Origin: Candidatus Omnitrophota bacterium
GTDB lineage: Bacteria; Omnitrophota; Gorgyraeia; 2-02-FULL-51-18; JAGOUK01
Direction: 5' to 3'
Assembly: GCA_015231685.1 (NCBI GenBank)
Contig: JADGBA010000003.1
Coordinates: 1-6,669 of the forward strand
Length of the DNA: 6,669 nt
The translations under genes were made by a program, and so were the position numbers. Numbering within the stretch: the first letter of the stretch is position 1; each line of letters starts with the position of its first letter. The notes below the pieces were generated by a model, which searched no databases, was not told the origin of the DNA, and worked only from the letters and a program-made list of their open reading frames with translations. This document shows positions 1-6,167 of this stretch, piece after piece.

Positions 1-1
1 C

Positions 2-292
2 GGCGGGGCGCACGGGATTTATGTCTTCGAGGACGCCGCGGAACGGGCCGAACTCATGGCGATGTTCGAGAAGTACGAAGTCGACTTCGTGCTCCAGGGC
101 CATTATCACGCGTATGTCGATCAGGAGATCAACGGTGTCCGGTACATCACGTCCGGATCATTCACTGACGGGCTTCTGGACGAGGGGTTGAGGCATTTTC
201 TGGTGTTCAAGGTGCTCGGACCCGAAGTCAGGGTGGAGATGGTGCCGGTCTTAAGAGGCGGGCCCGTAGAGTACAGGGACGGGGAGATTTAG
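2..292 (+). CDS. Calcineurin-like metallophosphoesterase, C-terminal part (5' end outside window)
   Basis: The frame is open from the window edge and ends in TAG at 290-292, giving 96 residues of a gene that starts upstream. The segment VLQGHYHAY (bases about 89-115) carries the Gly-His-x-His signature that supplies metal-binding histidines in calcineurin-like phosphoesterases. It is followed by NGVRYITSGSF, which fits the usual strand after that motif (nGv.Yi.tGs). The N-terminal metal-binding motifs (DxH, GDxxD, GNH[DE]) are not in the window, so substrate and subfamily (nucleotidase, diadenosine-polyphosphatase, lipid or protein phosphatase) cannot be decided. An ATG at 56 lies inside the domain and is not the true start. 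The stop is three bases before the next ATG, suggesting co-transcription with the pyrophosphatase gene. The domain call is fairly sure; the function is not. Confidence 0.8.
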   Translation, partial: GGAHGIYVFEDAAERAELMAMFEKYEVDFVLQGHYHAYVDQEINGVRYITSGSFTDGLLDEGLRHFLVFKVLGPEVRVEMVPVLRGGPVEYRDGEI

Positions 293-295
293 AGA

Positions 296-3208
296 ATGCA
301 AGAGTCCAAAGTGATCAAGTTGCCGGCGGCTGAGACCCTGGCCTTCGAGGCCAGAAAGCGCCTCTTCAAGAAGTGGATCTTCGTGCTCGTGGGGATGATG
401 GCGGCGCTCGGCGTGTACTTTGTCTACTCCAATATGTACGGTTCCAACGCTTATTACGACGAGGCGATGGAAAATCCTTCAAGCGTGGTTCTCACCTCGG
501 GCGACTCCGCCGATGTGACGGTCCCTGTGTATCTGGGGCTCGGGGTCGTGGACATCGACGAGACCCTTGCGGAGAACCTGAGTTTGAGGAATTCCAACGG
601 CGTTCTCGTGAACGAGGTCCTTCCGAATTCTCCGGCCGCGAAGGCCGGTCTCCAGAGGGGCGACGTGATCGCGGCTTTGGACAATAAGACCATCAAGGAT
701 CTTGACCGGTTCAAGGAGCTTCTCGCGGATGTCCAGCCGGGGCAGGTGATCCGGCTCACCTACTATCGCAGCGGCGCGAAGGCGGCGGCGTATTTGACGG
801 TGGAGCCGGTGTCGGCCAATCCCTCGGACCCCGCGTCGCTTGTCCTGACCGCCTCGGCGGATGACGACGTCACCGATGATTGGGGGGTTTCCCTCTCCGT
901 TCTCACGGATCAGCTTCGCGGCGCCTTCGGGATTCCGGCGGATGTGAGCGGGGTTGTCATCCTTTATGTAGAGCCGGGCGGCCCGGCGGATTTGGCGGGA
1001 CTTGCGGCCGGCGACGTGATCGTGAAGTCCGATCAGACGGACATCGAGAGTCTGGACGATCTTTTCGATGCCATCGATTCCGACAAGGACACGACGGCGC
1101 TTTTTGATGTGTATTCGGGCGGCGAGTACGAGTACGTTCCTTTTGATACCTCGGCCTACGAGGCTGACGACGATTCGGGCGCTTCCTTCCTGAGTCCGCT
1201 TCTGGCCGGGGTCAACTTTGCGGTGCTGGGCGGCGTGGCGCTGGCGTGGATTCCGGGAATCGGGTTCGCCGGGATGGCGGTGGCTTTGTTCATCTACCTG
1301 TGGGTGGGGGCCAAGGACGCGGGTAATCCGCGGATGCGGAAGATCGCGCGCACCATCCGGTCCGGGGCGTTTCTGTTCCTCAAGAAGGAATATGGCGCGA
1401 TGGCATTCTGCCTGGGCGGGGCGTGGCTTCTTCTGACGATTTTTGTGGGGGCGTTGACGGGTGTCGCCTTTCTCGCGGGGGCATCGGCCTCGATGCTGGC
1501 CGGCTGGATCGCGATTCATTCATCGACCATCGCCAATGTGCGTACGACCCAGGCCGCGAAGGATCTGGGGATTTCGGGTGCTTTTCGGGTGGCCCTCGGC
1601 GGTGGCGCGGTGACGGGACTGGCGATTGCTTCTCTCGGTATTCTGGGCATCAGTCTTGTCGGCTTCATTACGAGCTATGCGCCTGACCGGATGCCTTACG
1701 CGACAGTGGGATTCGCGTTTGGCGCGTCTTTGGTCGCGCTCTTCGCGCGTGTGGGCGGGGGGATTTTCACGAAGAGCGCGGATGTGGGCGCGGATTTGGT
1801 CGGGAAGGTGGAGGCGGGAATTCCGGAGGATGATCCCCGGAATCCCGGCGTCATCGCGGACAATGTCGGTGACATCGTGGGGGATACAGCGGGCAGGGGT
1901 GCGGATCTCTTCGAGTCCTATGCGGGATCGGTGATCTCCGCGATTGCGATCGGGCTCATGAATCCGCAGTGCGTGACTTGTGAATTCCTGCCGCTTTTTC
2001 TGATCGCTTCGGGGCTGATCGCGAGCTTTATCGGTTTGGTTGTCGCCCGGTGGATGGCCCGCACGGAGACGCCGAGGGAGGCGCTGAAGATCGCGCTCTT
2101 TGTGACAGGGGCCGTCATGGTGGCGGGGTCGTTTGTGTCGGTGAAGATGCTTTTTGGGGATTTGAATCTCTTCTGGGTTTGTTTGACCGGCATCACGTGC
2201 GGGATATTGATCAGCTTTGAGACTGAGATGTTCACCTCCGGCATCAGCGTGCATTCCATCGCGACGGCTTCGGAGTCGGGGAGTGCCAGCACCATCATCA
2301 AGGGATTCGCGGTGGGTCTGAAGAGCGCCATTCTGCCGATCATCACCGTGAGCGCGACCATTTTCATCTCCTTCGCGTTGTACGGGCTCTACGGGATTTC
2401 CATCGCGGCGGTGAGCATGCTCTCGATGGTGGGTATGGTGATGACGGCGGATGCGTTCGGGCCGATTGTGGACAATGCTTCAGGGATCGCGGAGCTATCC
2501 GGCGCGGGGCCGAAGATTCGCGCGATCACGGATGAGCTTGACGCGATCGGCAACACGACGGCGGCCGTGGGCAAGGGCTTCGCGATCGGTTCAGCCGTCC
2601 TCACGGCAATGGCGTTCTTCGCGGCGTACGCGACGGCGGCCGGGATCGTGGGGATCAGTCTTGCGGGGGTCGACACGATGATCGGGCTCTTGATCGGAGC
2701 GGTGGCGCCGTTCGGGATTGCCGCGTTGACGATGGAATCGGTGGGCCGCATCGCCGAGCGGATGGTTTCCGAAATTCGTCGGCAGTTCAAGTCCATCCGC
2801 GGGCTTATGGAGGGCAAGGCCGATCCCGATGTGGACACGTGCATCGCGATCGTGACGGAGGGGGCGCTGAAGGAACTTCTCTTCCCGGGGATTTTTGCGG
2901 TCGCGGCGCCGATTCTCGTCGGGTTCATTCTCGGCAAAGCCGCGCTCGGCGGATTTCTGCTCGGCGCGATCATCACGGGAGTTATTCTTGGCCTCGTAAT
3001 GAGCAACGCCGGAGCCGCCTGGGACAACGCCAAAAAGCGCATCGAAGCCGGCCACCACGGCGGCCGCGGCTCCGACGCCCACAAAGCATCCGTCATCGGC
3101 GACACCGTTGGCGACCCCTTCAAAGACACCGCCGGCCCCGCCATGAACATCCTAATTAAGCTCATGGCCGTAGTCTCCCTAATCATCGCCCCCTATCTTT
3201 TGAGATGA
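296..3208 (+). CDS. hppA: PDZ-PDZ-membrane pyrophosphatase fusion (K+-dependent type HppA)
   Basis: This 970-residue protein couples pyrophosphate hydrolysis to H+ or Na+ transport across the membrane. Residues 1-26 are basic and probably cytoplasmic (KRLFKK), and 27-45 form a membrane anchor. Residues about 79-168 and 195-275 are two HtrA-like PDZ domains (GLGV loop at 81-84, then GLQRGDVI and GLAAGDVI). Residues about 298-970 are a full-length membrane pyrophosphatase. Visible catalytic residues are K493, D496, D500, the D496-x7-K504-x-E506 motif, E511, D522, D526, D530, D726, N753, D910, K913, D936, D940, K943 and D944. Ion-gate residues R485, D537, E540 and K955 are present. GNTTAAVGKG (752-761) has Ala where K+-independent enzymes have Lys, so K+ dependence is predicted; H+ versus Na+ is undecided. 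Usual family length is about 670-770, so the first 295 residues are extra. Known N-out topology would put the PDZ pair in the periplasm. The ATG at 296 is preceded by GGGGAG at 281-286. Confidence 0.95.
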   Translation: MQESKVIKLPAAETLAFEARKRLFKKWIFVLVGMMAALGVYFVYSNMYGSNAYYDEAMENPSSVVLTSGDSADVTVPVYLGLGVVDIDETLAENLSLRNSNGVLVNEVLPNSPAAKAGLQRGDVIAALDNKTIKDLDRFKELLADVQPGQVIRLTYYRSGAKAAAYLTVEPVSANPSDPASLVLTASADDDVTDDWGVSLSVLTDQLRGAFGIPADVSGVVILYVEPGGPADLAGLAAGDVIVKSDQTDIESLDDLFDAIDSDKDTTALFDVYSGGEYEYVPFDTSAYEADDDSGASFLSPLLAGVNFAVLGGVALAWIPGIGFAGMAVALFIYLWVGAKDAGNPRMRKIARTIRSGAFLFLKKEYGAMAFCLGGAWLLLTIFVGALTGVAFLAGASASMLAGWIAIHSSTIANVRTTQAAKDLGISGAFRVALGGGAVTGLAIASLGILGISLVGFITSYAPDRMPYATVGFAFGASLVALFARVGGGIFTKSADVGADLVGKVEAGIPEDDPRNPGVIADNVGDIVGDTAGRGADLFESYAGSVISAIAIGLMNPQCVTCEFLPLFLIASGLIASFIGLVVARWMARTETPREALKIALFVTGAVMVAGSFVSVKMLFGDLNLFWVCLTGITCGILISFETEMFTSGISVHSIATASESGSASTIIKGFAVGLKSAILPIITVSATIFISFALYGLYGISIAAVSMLSMVGMVMTADAFGPIVDNASGIAELSGAGPKIRAITDELDAIGNTTAAVGKGFAIGSAVLTAMAFFAAYATAAGIVGISLAGVDTMIGLLIGAVAPFGIAALTMESVGRIAERMVSEIRRQFKSIRGLMEGKADPDVDTCIAIVTEGALKELLFPGIFAVAAPILVGFILGKAALGGFLLGAIITGVILGLVMSNAGAAWDNAKKRIEAGHHGGRGSDAHKASVIGDTVGDPFKDTAGPAMNILIKLMAVVSLIIAPYLLR

Positions 3209-3209
3209 T

Positions 3210-3347
3210 TAATTAAATAGGTACACATACAATTGTTTAGGCAAAAAAATATTCAGGTGAAAGTCAACAAGCAGAAGGCGGCACTCAGGAAACCGGAAAT
3301 CGGAATATACGTACTACTAATTAATTGTATGTGTACCTATTAAATTA
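3210..3347. repeat. 138-bp element bounded by 25-bp inverted repeats (MITE- or REP-like)
   Basis: The left arm (3210-3234) and right arm (3323-3347) are reverse complements over 25 bases with one mismatch (3215/3342). The perfect 19-base core is AATAGGTACACATACAATT on the left. A further short match, TTAG/CTAA, lies just inside. The arms flank 88 bases with no open frame; the interior contains an A7 run and is less GC-rich than the genes. The left arm starts two bases after the pyrophosphatase stop, and the right arm ends at the first base of the ribosome binding site of the next gene. The arms are AT-rich, unlike the flanking genes, which suggests an inserted non-autonomous element. No clear target-site duplication is visible. 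It could instead be a transcribed hairpin acting as a terminator or as 3'/5' RNA structure. Confidence 0.8.
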
Positions 3348-3353
3348 GAGGAG
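3347..3353 (+). promoter_or_regulatory. Strong ribosome binding site for the 65-residue protein
   Basis: AGAGGAG lies 7 bases before the ATG at 3361, near-ideal spacing and a much clearer site than those of the neighbouring genes. Its first base is the last base of the right arm of the inverted-repeat element. RNA folding of the two arms could therefore place this site beside a long stem. Confidence 0.75.
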
Positions 3354-3360
3354 AAAAACG

Positions 3361-3558
3361 ATGGCTGAGGCTAAGAAGAAGAAGGGTGAGGCGGCGGAGG
3401 AGAAGGGGTGTTGCTGTAAGATTGTGGATGAGACGAAGAAGGTCTTCAAGGAGGCTGACTGGGGCGGGCTTCTGAAGGACGCTTCGTACGAAATGGGGCG
3501 CATCGCAAGCGTTGTCGGCAAGGGTGCTTCAAAGTTCTGGAATGATTTGATCGGCTAG
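3361..3558 (+). CDS. Small charged protein with a Cys-Cys-Cys motif, unknown function
   Basis: This 65-residue protein belongs to no family I recognise. The first 16 residues are almost only Lys, Glu, Ala and Gly (EAKKKKGEAAEEKG). Three consecutive cysteines follow at residues 17-19 (GCCCK), then segments that look like amphipathic helices (VDETKKVFKEADWGGLLKDASYEM and IASVVGKGASKFWNDLIG, around residues 22-64). No signal peptide or membrane span is seen, so it is probably cytoplasmic or peripheral to the membrane. The ATG at 3361 has a strong AGAGGAG site 7 bases upstream, supporting a real, well-translated gene. The stop is four bases before the GTG proposed for the next gene. The Cys cluster could bind metal, form disulfides or carry an acyl group; none of these is shown by the sequence. 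Its place directly after the inverted-repeat element suggests its expression depends on that element or on read-through. Confidence 0.7.
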   Translation: MAEAKKKKGEAAEEKGCCCKIVDETKKVFKEADWGGLLKDASYEMGRIASVVGKGASKFWNDLIG

Positions 3559-3562
3559 TTCA

Positions 3563-4780
3563 GTGCGTGATTTGGTGATAGGAGTCATAGCCCTCGTTTT
3601 GGGGGTGTGGGGGCTTTCGTCCGACTGGATAGTCTTTCGTGAATTTACGGGGGCGATTTTTTATTCCGCGCTCTTTGCGTGGGGGCTGGTTTCGACGCTC
3701 TCGGGGTTGAAGGACCCGGCCGATGCTCCCGCGGTGACGGAGATTCGCAAGCGGGATGTGACGCTGGATATTCTCCGGGGTTTCGCGGTGGCCTCGATGA
3801 TCTCCGGAAACGCGGCGGCGTATGCACTTGTTCATCCGCATCCACTGGCCCTTCGTTTTTATGATTCGGTCGCGGCGCCGTTCTTTGTGATGCTCTCAGG
3901 GATGATGGTGGTGCGCACAAGCCGAAGCGGAAAGCACACCGGATCCTACTATCTCACGCGCGGAGCGGTCATCATGGGGGCCGGTGCGTTCGTGGACATG
4001 GCGATTTGGCAGAACGTGCCTTTTATGACAGTGGATATTCTTTATTTGATCGGTTTGTCGCTGCCCCTGGCCTACGCGTACCAGAAGATGAGCGCGCCGG
4101 TGCGCTGGACGGCGGTGGTCGTGATTTTCGCGGCGGCGGCGGCGCTTCGGGCGGGTCTGGGGTATACGGATTTTCCGACGGAGATTTCTCTGCTCGGAGC
4201 GCGGGTGCCGGTTGCGGACTTTCCGACGAGCGTTCTCAATCACTGGCTCGTGGACGGGTATTTCCCGGTGTTTCCGTGGCTGGGGCTATCCTTTGTCGGC
4301 GTGAATTTGGGGCTCATCCGGTGGGCTAGGAAAAAAGCGGTTACCTTCGCAACCAGGAAGACCTTTTTGGCAGGTTTCGGAGCGTTGTCGCTGGGGGTGT
4401 TATGGGGGATTTTGTGGCCGCCTGAGATGTATGTCAGGGACATTTATACCGAGGTGTTTTATCCGATGACCATTGCCTACGGGTTCGAGATTTCGGGGCT
4501 TCTCGTGGTGCTTCTGGCCTTTGTCGATGCCACCACGGGGCTGCGAATATATGAACCCTTCAGGGTGCTCGGCGAGTCGGCGCTGGCGATCTATGTTCTG
4601 CATCTGGCAGTTATTCGATGGGTGGTGGCGGCGCTGTGGCCGTCCTCGAGCTTCGGGGTTTATGTGCTGGTGTATGCGGGGTTTGTGGCGGTGATGACTT
4701 TGGTGGCCGTGGGTTTGAGACATCTCAAGAGCAACTGGCCTGATCGCCCGATGGTGTTCAAGATGCTTTTGGCGGGTTAG
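3563..4780 (+). CDS. Multi-span membrane acyltransferase, HGSNAT/DUF1624-like
   Basis: This 405-residue protein has about ten to twelve hydrophobic spans. After two N-terminal spans (about 4-20 and 30-47) and a short polar stretch comes RDVTLDILRGFAVASMISGN (64-83), the typical opening of the DUF1624/YeiB-like transmembrane acyltransferase group that includes heparan-alpha-glucosaminide N-acetyltransferase. Further matches are PFFVMLSGM (106-114), the DILYLIGLSLPLAYAY region (158-173), the loop DGYFPVFPWLG (231-241) and the C-terminal LGESALAIYVLHLAVIRW (336-353). Such enzymes move acyl groups, often acetyl from acetyl-CoA, across the membrane onto sugars or lipids; the substrate here is unknown. 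The start is uncertain: GTG at 3563 follows the previous stop by four bases, has no clear ribosome binding site, and GTG at 3575 is an alternative. Translation may be coupled to the 65-residue gene. It lies 13 bases ahead of pssA-psd, so a role in envelope lipid or glycan modification is plausible but inferred. Confidence 0.75.
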   Translation: MRDLVIGVIALVLGVWGLSSDWIVFREFTGAIFYSALFAWGLVSTLSGLKDPADAPAVTEIRKRDVTLDILRGFAVASMISGNAAAYALVHPHPLALRFYDSVAAPFFVMLSGMMVVRTSRSGKHTGSYYLTRGAVIMGAGAFVDMAIWQNVPFMTVDILYLIGLSLPLAYAYQKMSAPVRWTAVVVIFAAAAALRAGLGYTDFPTEISLLGARVPVADFPTSVLNHWLVDGYFPVFPWLGLSFVGVNLGLIRWARKKAVTFATRKTFLAGFGALSLGVLWGILWPPEMYVRDIYTEVFYPMTIAYGFEISGLLVVLLAFVDATTGLRIYEPFRVLGESALAIYVLHLAVIRWVVAALWPSSSFGVYVLVYAGFVAVMTLVAVGLRHLKSNWPDRPMVFKMLLAG

Positions 4781-4784
4781 AGGA
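4779..4784 (+). promoter_or_regulatory. Ribosome binding site deciding the pssA-psd start
   Basis: AGAGGA overlaps the stop codon of the acyltransferase gene. It directly abuts the ATG at 4785, too close for normal initiation, but is nine bases before the in-frame ATG at 4794. The protein from 4794 begins MKALPNLLTL, which resembles the usual PssA N-terminus (basic residue, then xPNxLTL). Spacing and family likeness both favour 4794. Confidence 0.6.
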
Positions 4785-4793
4785 ATGAATTCC

Positions 4794-6167
4794 ATGAAAG
4801 CCCTTCCCAATCTTTTGACTTTGATGCATATGATCGTGGGGCTCACCGCACTTGGATTGCTTTTTGCCGGAAAGCCTCAAGCGGTGCCGTTCCTTGTATT
4901 GCTGGCGGTGGCGCTTGACGCAAGCGACGGGGCCCTGGCCCGGCGGCTTGGCGCCGAAACGCGGCTGGGCTGTGTTCTCGATTCCACGGCGGACGCGGTG
5001 TCCTTTGTGGCGGTTCCTCCGATATTTTTGATGGAAATCCAACAAGCGGCGCCGGGGTTGTTTCTGCTGTTGTCGGGGGCTTTTTATGTGGGAGCCGGTT
5101 GCTTGAGATTGTGGCGGTATGTCCGTTCGCGTTTGGAGTCCGAAGCGCCCAAAAGGGTGTTTCGGGGCTGTCCGGTGACGGCGGCGGGGCTTACGGCGAT
5201 TCTGTTTGTGGGGATGTTTGATGATGCGCGGATTCGCGCGGCGGGCTTGGTCCTTCTGGGCGTGGCGATGGTCTCGAGGAGGCCGTACCCGCATGTGTCT
5301 TTGGTGGCGAGGCGGATTTGGGCGGATATACGGCTTCAAGTTGTGGCTATTCTGTATCTGGGGTGGTTGTGGAGGAGTCCGGTTGTGGCGGCATGGACGC
5401 TGATGATGGTTTATGTTTGCTGGCCGATGGTTAAACTCGACCTCGACCTCGACCTCGACCGCGGGGACAGTCCCCGAGGGAAAAGGACGGGGACAGTCCC
5501 CGCTCGATTGGGGGCAGTCCCCGGTCGATTGGGGGCAGTCCCCGGTCTGCCTTTTGCTCGAGGGACCCGGAGCATTATTGCTCTCAGTGGCTGCTGCTTT
5601 ATGGCGGCGGTTTTGGGTGGTGATGCGGTGTTGGCGGTTTATTACGGTTTGATTGGCGGTGCGTTGGCGTTTTTCTTCAGGGACCCCGTCCGGCGCAGCC
5701 CGGCAGGCGAAGGACTGATTCTGTCTCCTGCTGACGGGCGGGTGACGGATGTGGAGCTGACGGCTGGCGGGCCCGGGGAAGTGAGGTTCCTTAAAGTAGG
5801 TATATATCTTTCGGTTTTGGATGTTCATGTGAATCGCGCGCCTATGGGGCTCAAGGTTCTTCACAAGGAGCATCGGGGCGGGCCGCATTGGGACGCGCGG
5901 GATAAGCGCTCGGCGGAGAATGAGCACCTCCTTTATACGTGCGAGGCGCAAGGCGGCGCTCGGGTTCTCGTCAAACAGATTGCCGGCAAATTTGCCCGAC
6001 GCATCAAATCCTATGTGTCCGAGAACCAAAACGTCTCGGTGGCCGCCAAGTTGGGCGTGATTCTCTTCGGCTCGCGGGTTGAGGTGTATTTGCCCTCCGA
6101 ATCCCGTATTCGGGTGAAGCCGGGCGACCGGGTGCGTGCGGGGGAGTCGATTATAGGTTTCTGTTGA
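4794..6167 (+). CDS. pssA-psd: Phosphatidylserine synthase-phosphatidylserine decarboxylase fusion (PssA-Psd)
   Basis: This 457-residue membrane protein should carry out both steps from CDP-diacylglycerol plus serine to phosphatidylethanolamine. Residues 1-213 are a CDP-alcohol phosphatidyltransferase with the complete D-xx-DG-xx-AR-x8-G-x3-D-x3-D signature (D42, D45, G46, A49, R50, G59, D63, D67), and the N-terminus MKALPNLLTL is PssA-like. Residues 214-251 are a low-complexity linker encoded by repeats: four Leu-Asp pairs, then GDSPRGKRTGTVPAR and two copies of RLGAVPG. Residues about 258-457 are a short-type phosphatidylserine decarboxylase: two hydrophobic segments (259-274, 277-294), FFRDPVRRSP, SPADG with D314, DVHVNRAP with H345, DKRSAENEH, and FGS at 425-427. 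Self-cleavage between G426 and S427 would create the pyruvoyl cofactor, so the product should end as a long beta chain carrying PssA plus a small alpha chain. The frame is open throughout. An upstream ATG at 4785 is less likely. The serine substrate is inferred from the fused decarboxylase. Confidence 0.9.
   Translation: MKALPNLLTLMHMIVGLTALGLLFAGKPQAVPFLVLLAVALDASDGALARRLGAETRLGCVLDSTADAVSFVAVPPIFLMEIQQAAPGLFLLLSGAFYVGAGCLRLWRYVRSRLESEAPKRVFRGCPVTAAGLTAILFVGMFDDARIRAAGLVLLGVAMVSRRPYPHVSLVARRIWADIRLQVVAILYLGWLWRSPVVAAWTLMMVYVCWPMVKLDLDLDLDRGDSPRGKRTGTVPARLGAVPGRLGAVPGLPFARGTRSIIALSGCCFMAAVLGGDAVLAVYYGLIGGALAFFFRDPVRRSPAGEGLILSPADGRVTDVELTAGGPGEVRFLKVGIYLSVLDVHVNRAPMGLKVLHKEHRGGPHWDARDKRSAENEHLLYTCEAQGGARVLVKQIAGKFARRIKSYVSENQNVSVAAKLGVILFGSRVEVYLPSESRIRVKPGDRVRAGESIIGFC
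5436..5459. repeat. Four tandem CTCGAC hexamers inside pssA-psd
   Basis: CTCGAC is repeated four times without change, encoding Leu-Asp four times. It follows directly on the last PssA-like residues (CWPMVK) and runs into the first GGGGACAGTCCCC hairpin. The unit is two codons, so gain or loss of copies would keep the frame. It appears to mark the left junction of the repeat insertion. Confidence 0.9.
5460..5503. repeat. 44-bp double-hairpin repeat, copy 1 (inside pssA-psd)
   Basis: This 44-base block is identical to bases 6603-6646. It contains two palindromes of the form CGGGGACAGTCCCCG (5462-5476 and 5488-5502), each with seven-base arms around a single central A, separated by AGGGAAAAGGA. 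It is translated in frame as part of the linker between PssA and Psd (GDSPRGKRTGTVPA). Such palindromic repeats are dispersed in many copies in some bacterial genomes and resemble REP elements. No transposase is present in the window. Confidence 0.92.
5504..5545. repeat. Two exact tandem 21-bp units, each with a variant hairpin core
   Basis: Bases 5504-5524 and 5525-5545 are identical. Each begins TCGATT and contains GGGGGCAGTCCCC, a variant of the core with one A changed to G that leaves a G-T wobble in the stem. At 21 bases the unit is seven codons (RLGAVPG in the protein), so the duplication keeps the frame and looks like a recent tandem duplication. Confidence 0.92.

Noticed and set aside
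479..1519. A 346-codon minus-strand frame opposite the PDZ and early pump region
   Set aside because: Low-complexity Arg/His-rich translation with no recognisable motif; shadow of the fusion gene.
2389..3186. A 265-codon minus-strand frame opposite the pump C-terminus
   Set aside because: The opposite strand carries conserved pyrophosphatase motifs to the stop codon; the minus frame has no ribosome binding site or domain.
3323..3347. Sigma70 promoter in the right arm of the inverted-repeat element (TATTAA at 3338-3343)
   Set aside because: No acceptable -35 box at 16-18 bases upstream, and transcription would start on the ribosome binding site itself.
5460..5545. CRISPR array
   Set aside because: The repeated units are short GC palindromes in direct tandem or with 11-base spacers, with no unique spacers of regular length and no cas genes.
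5601..6167. Separate psd gene starting at the internal ATG at 5601
   Set aside because: It would cut into the first hydrophobic segment, has no clear ribosome binding site, and the frame is continuous with pssA; a fusion is the better reading.
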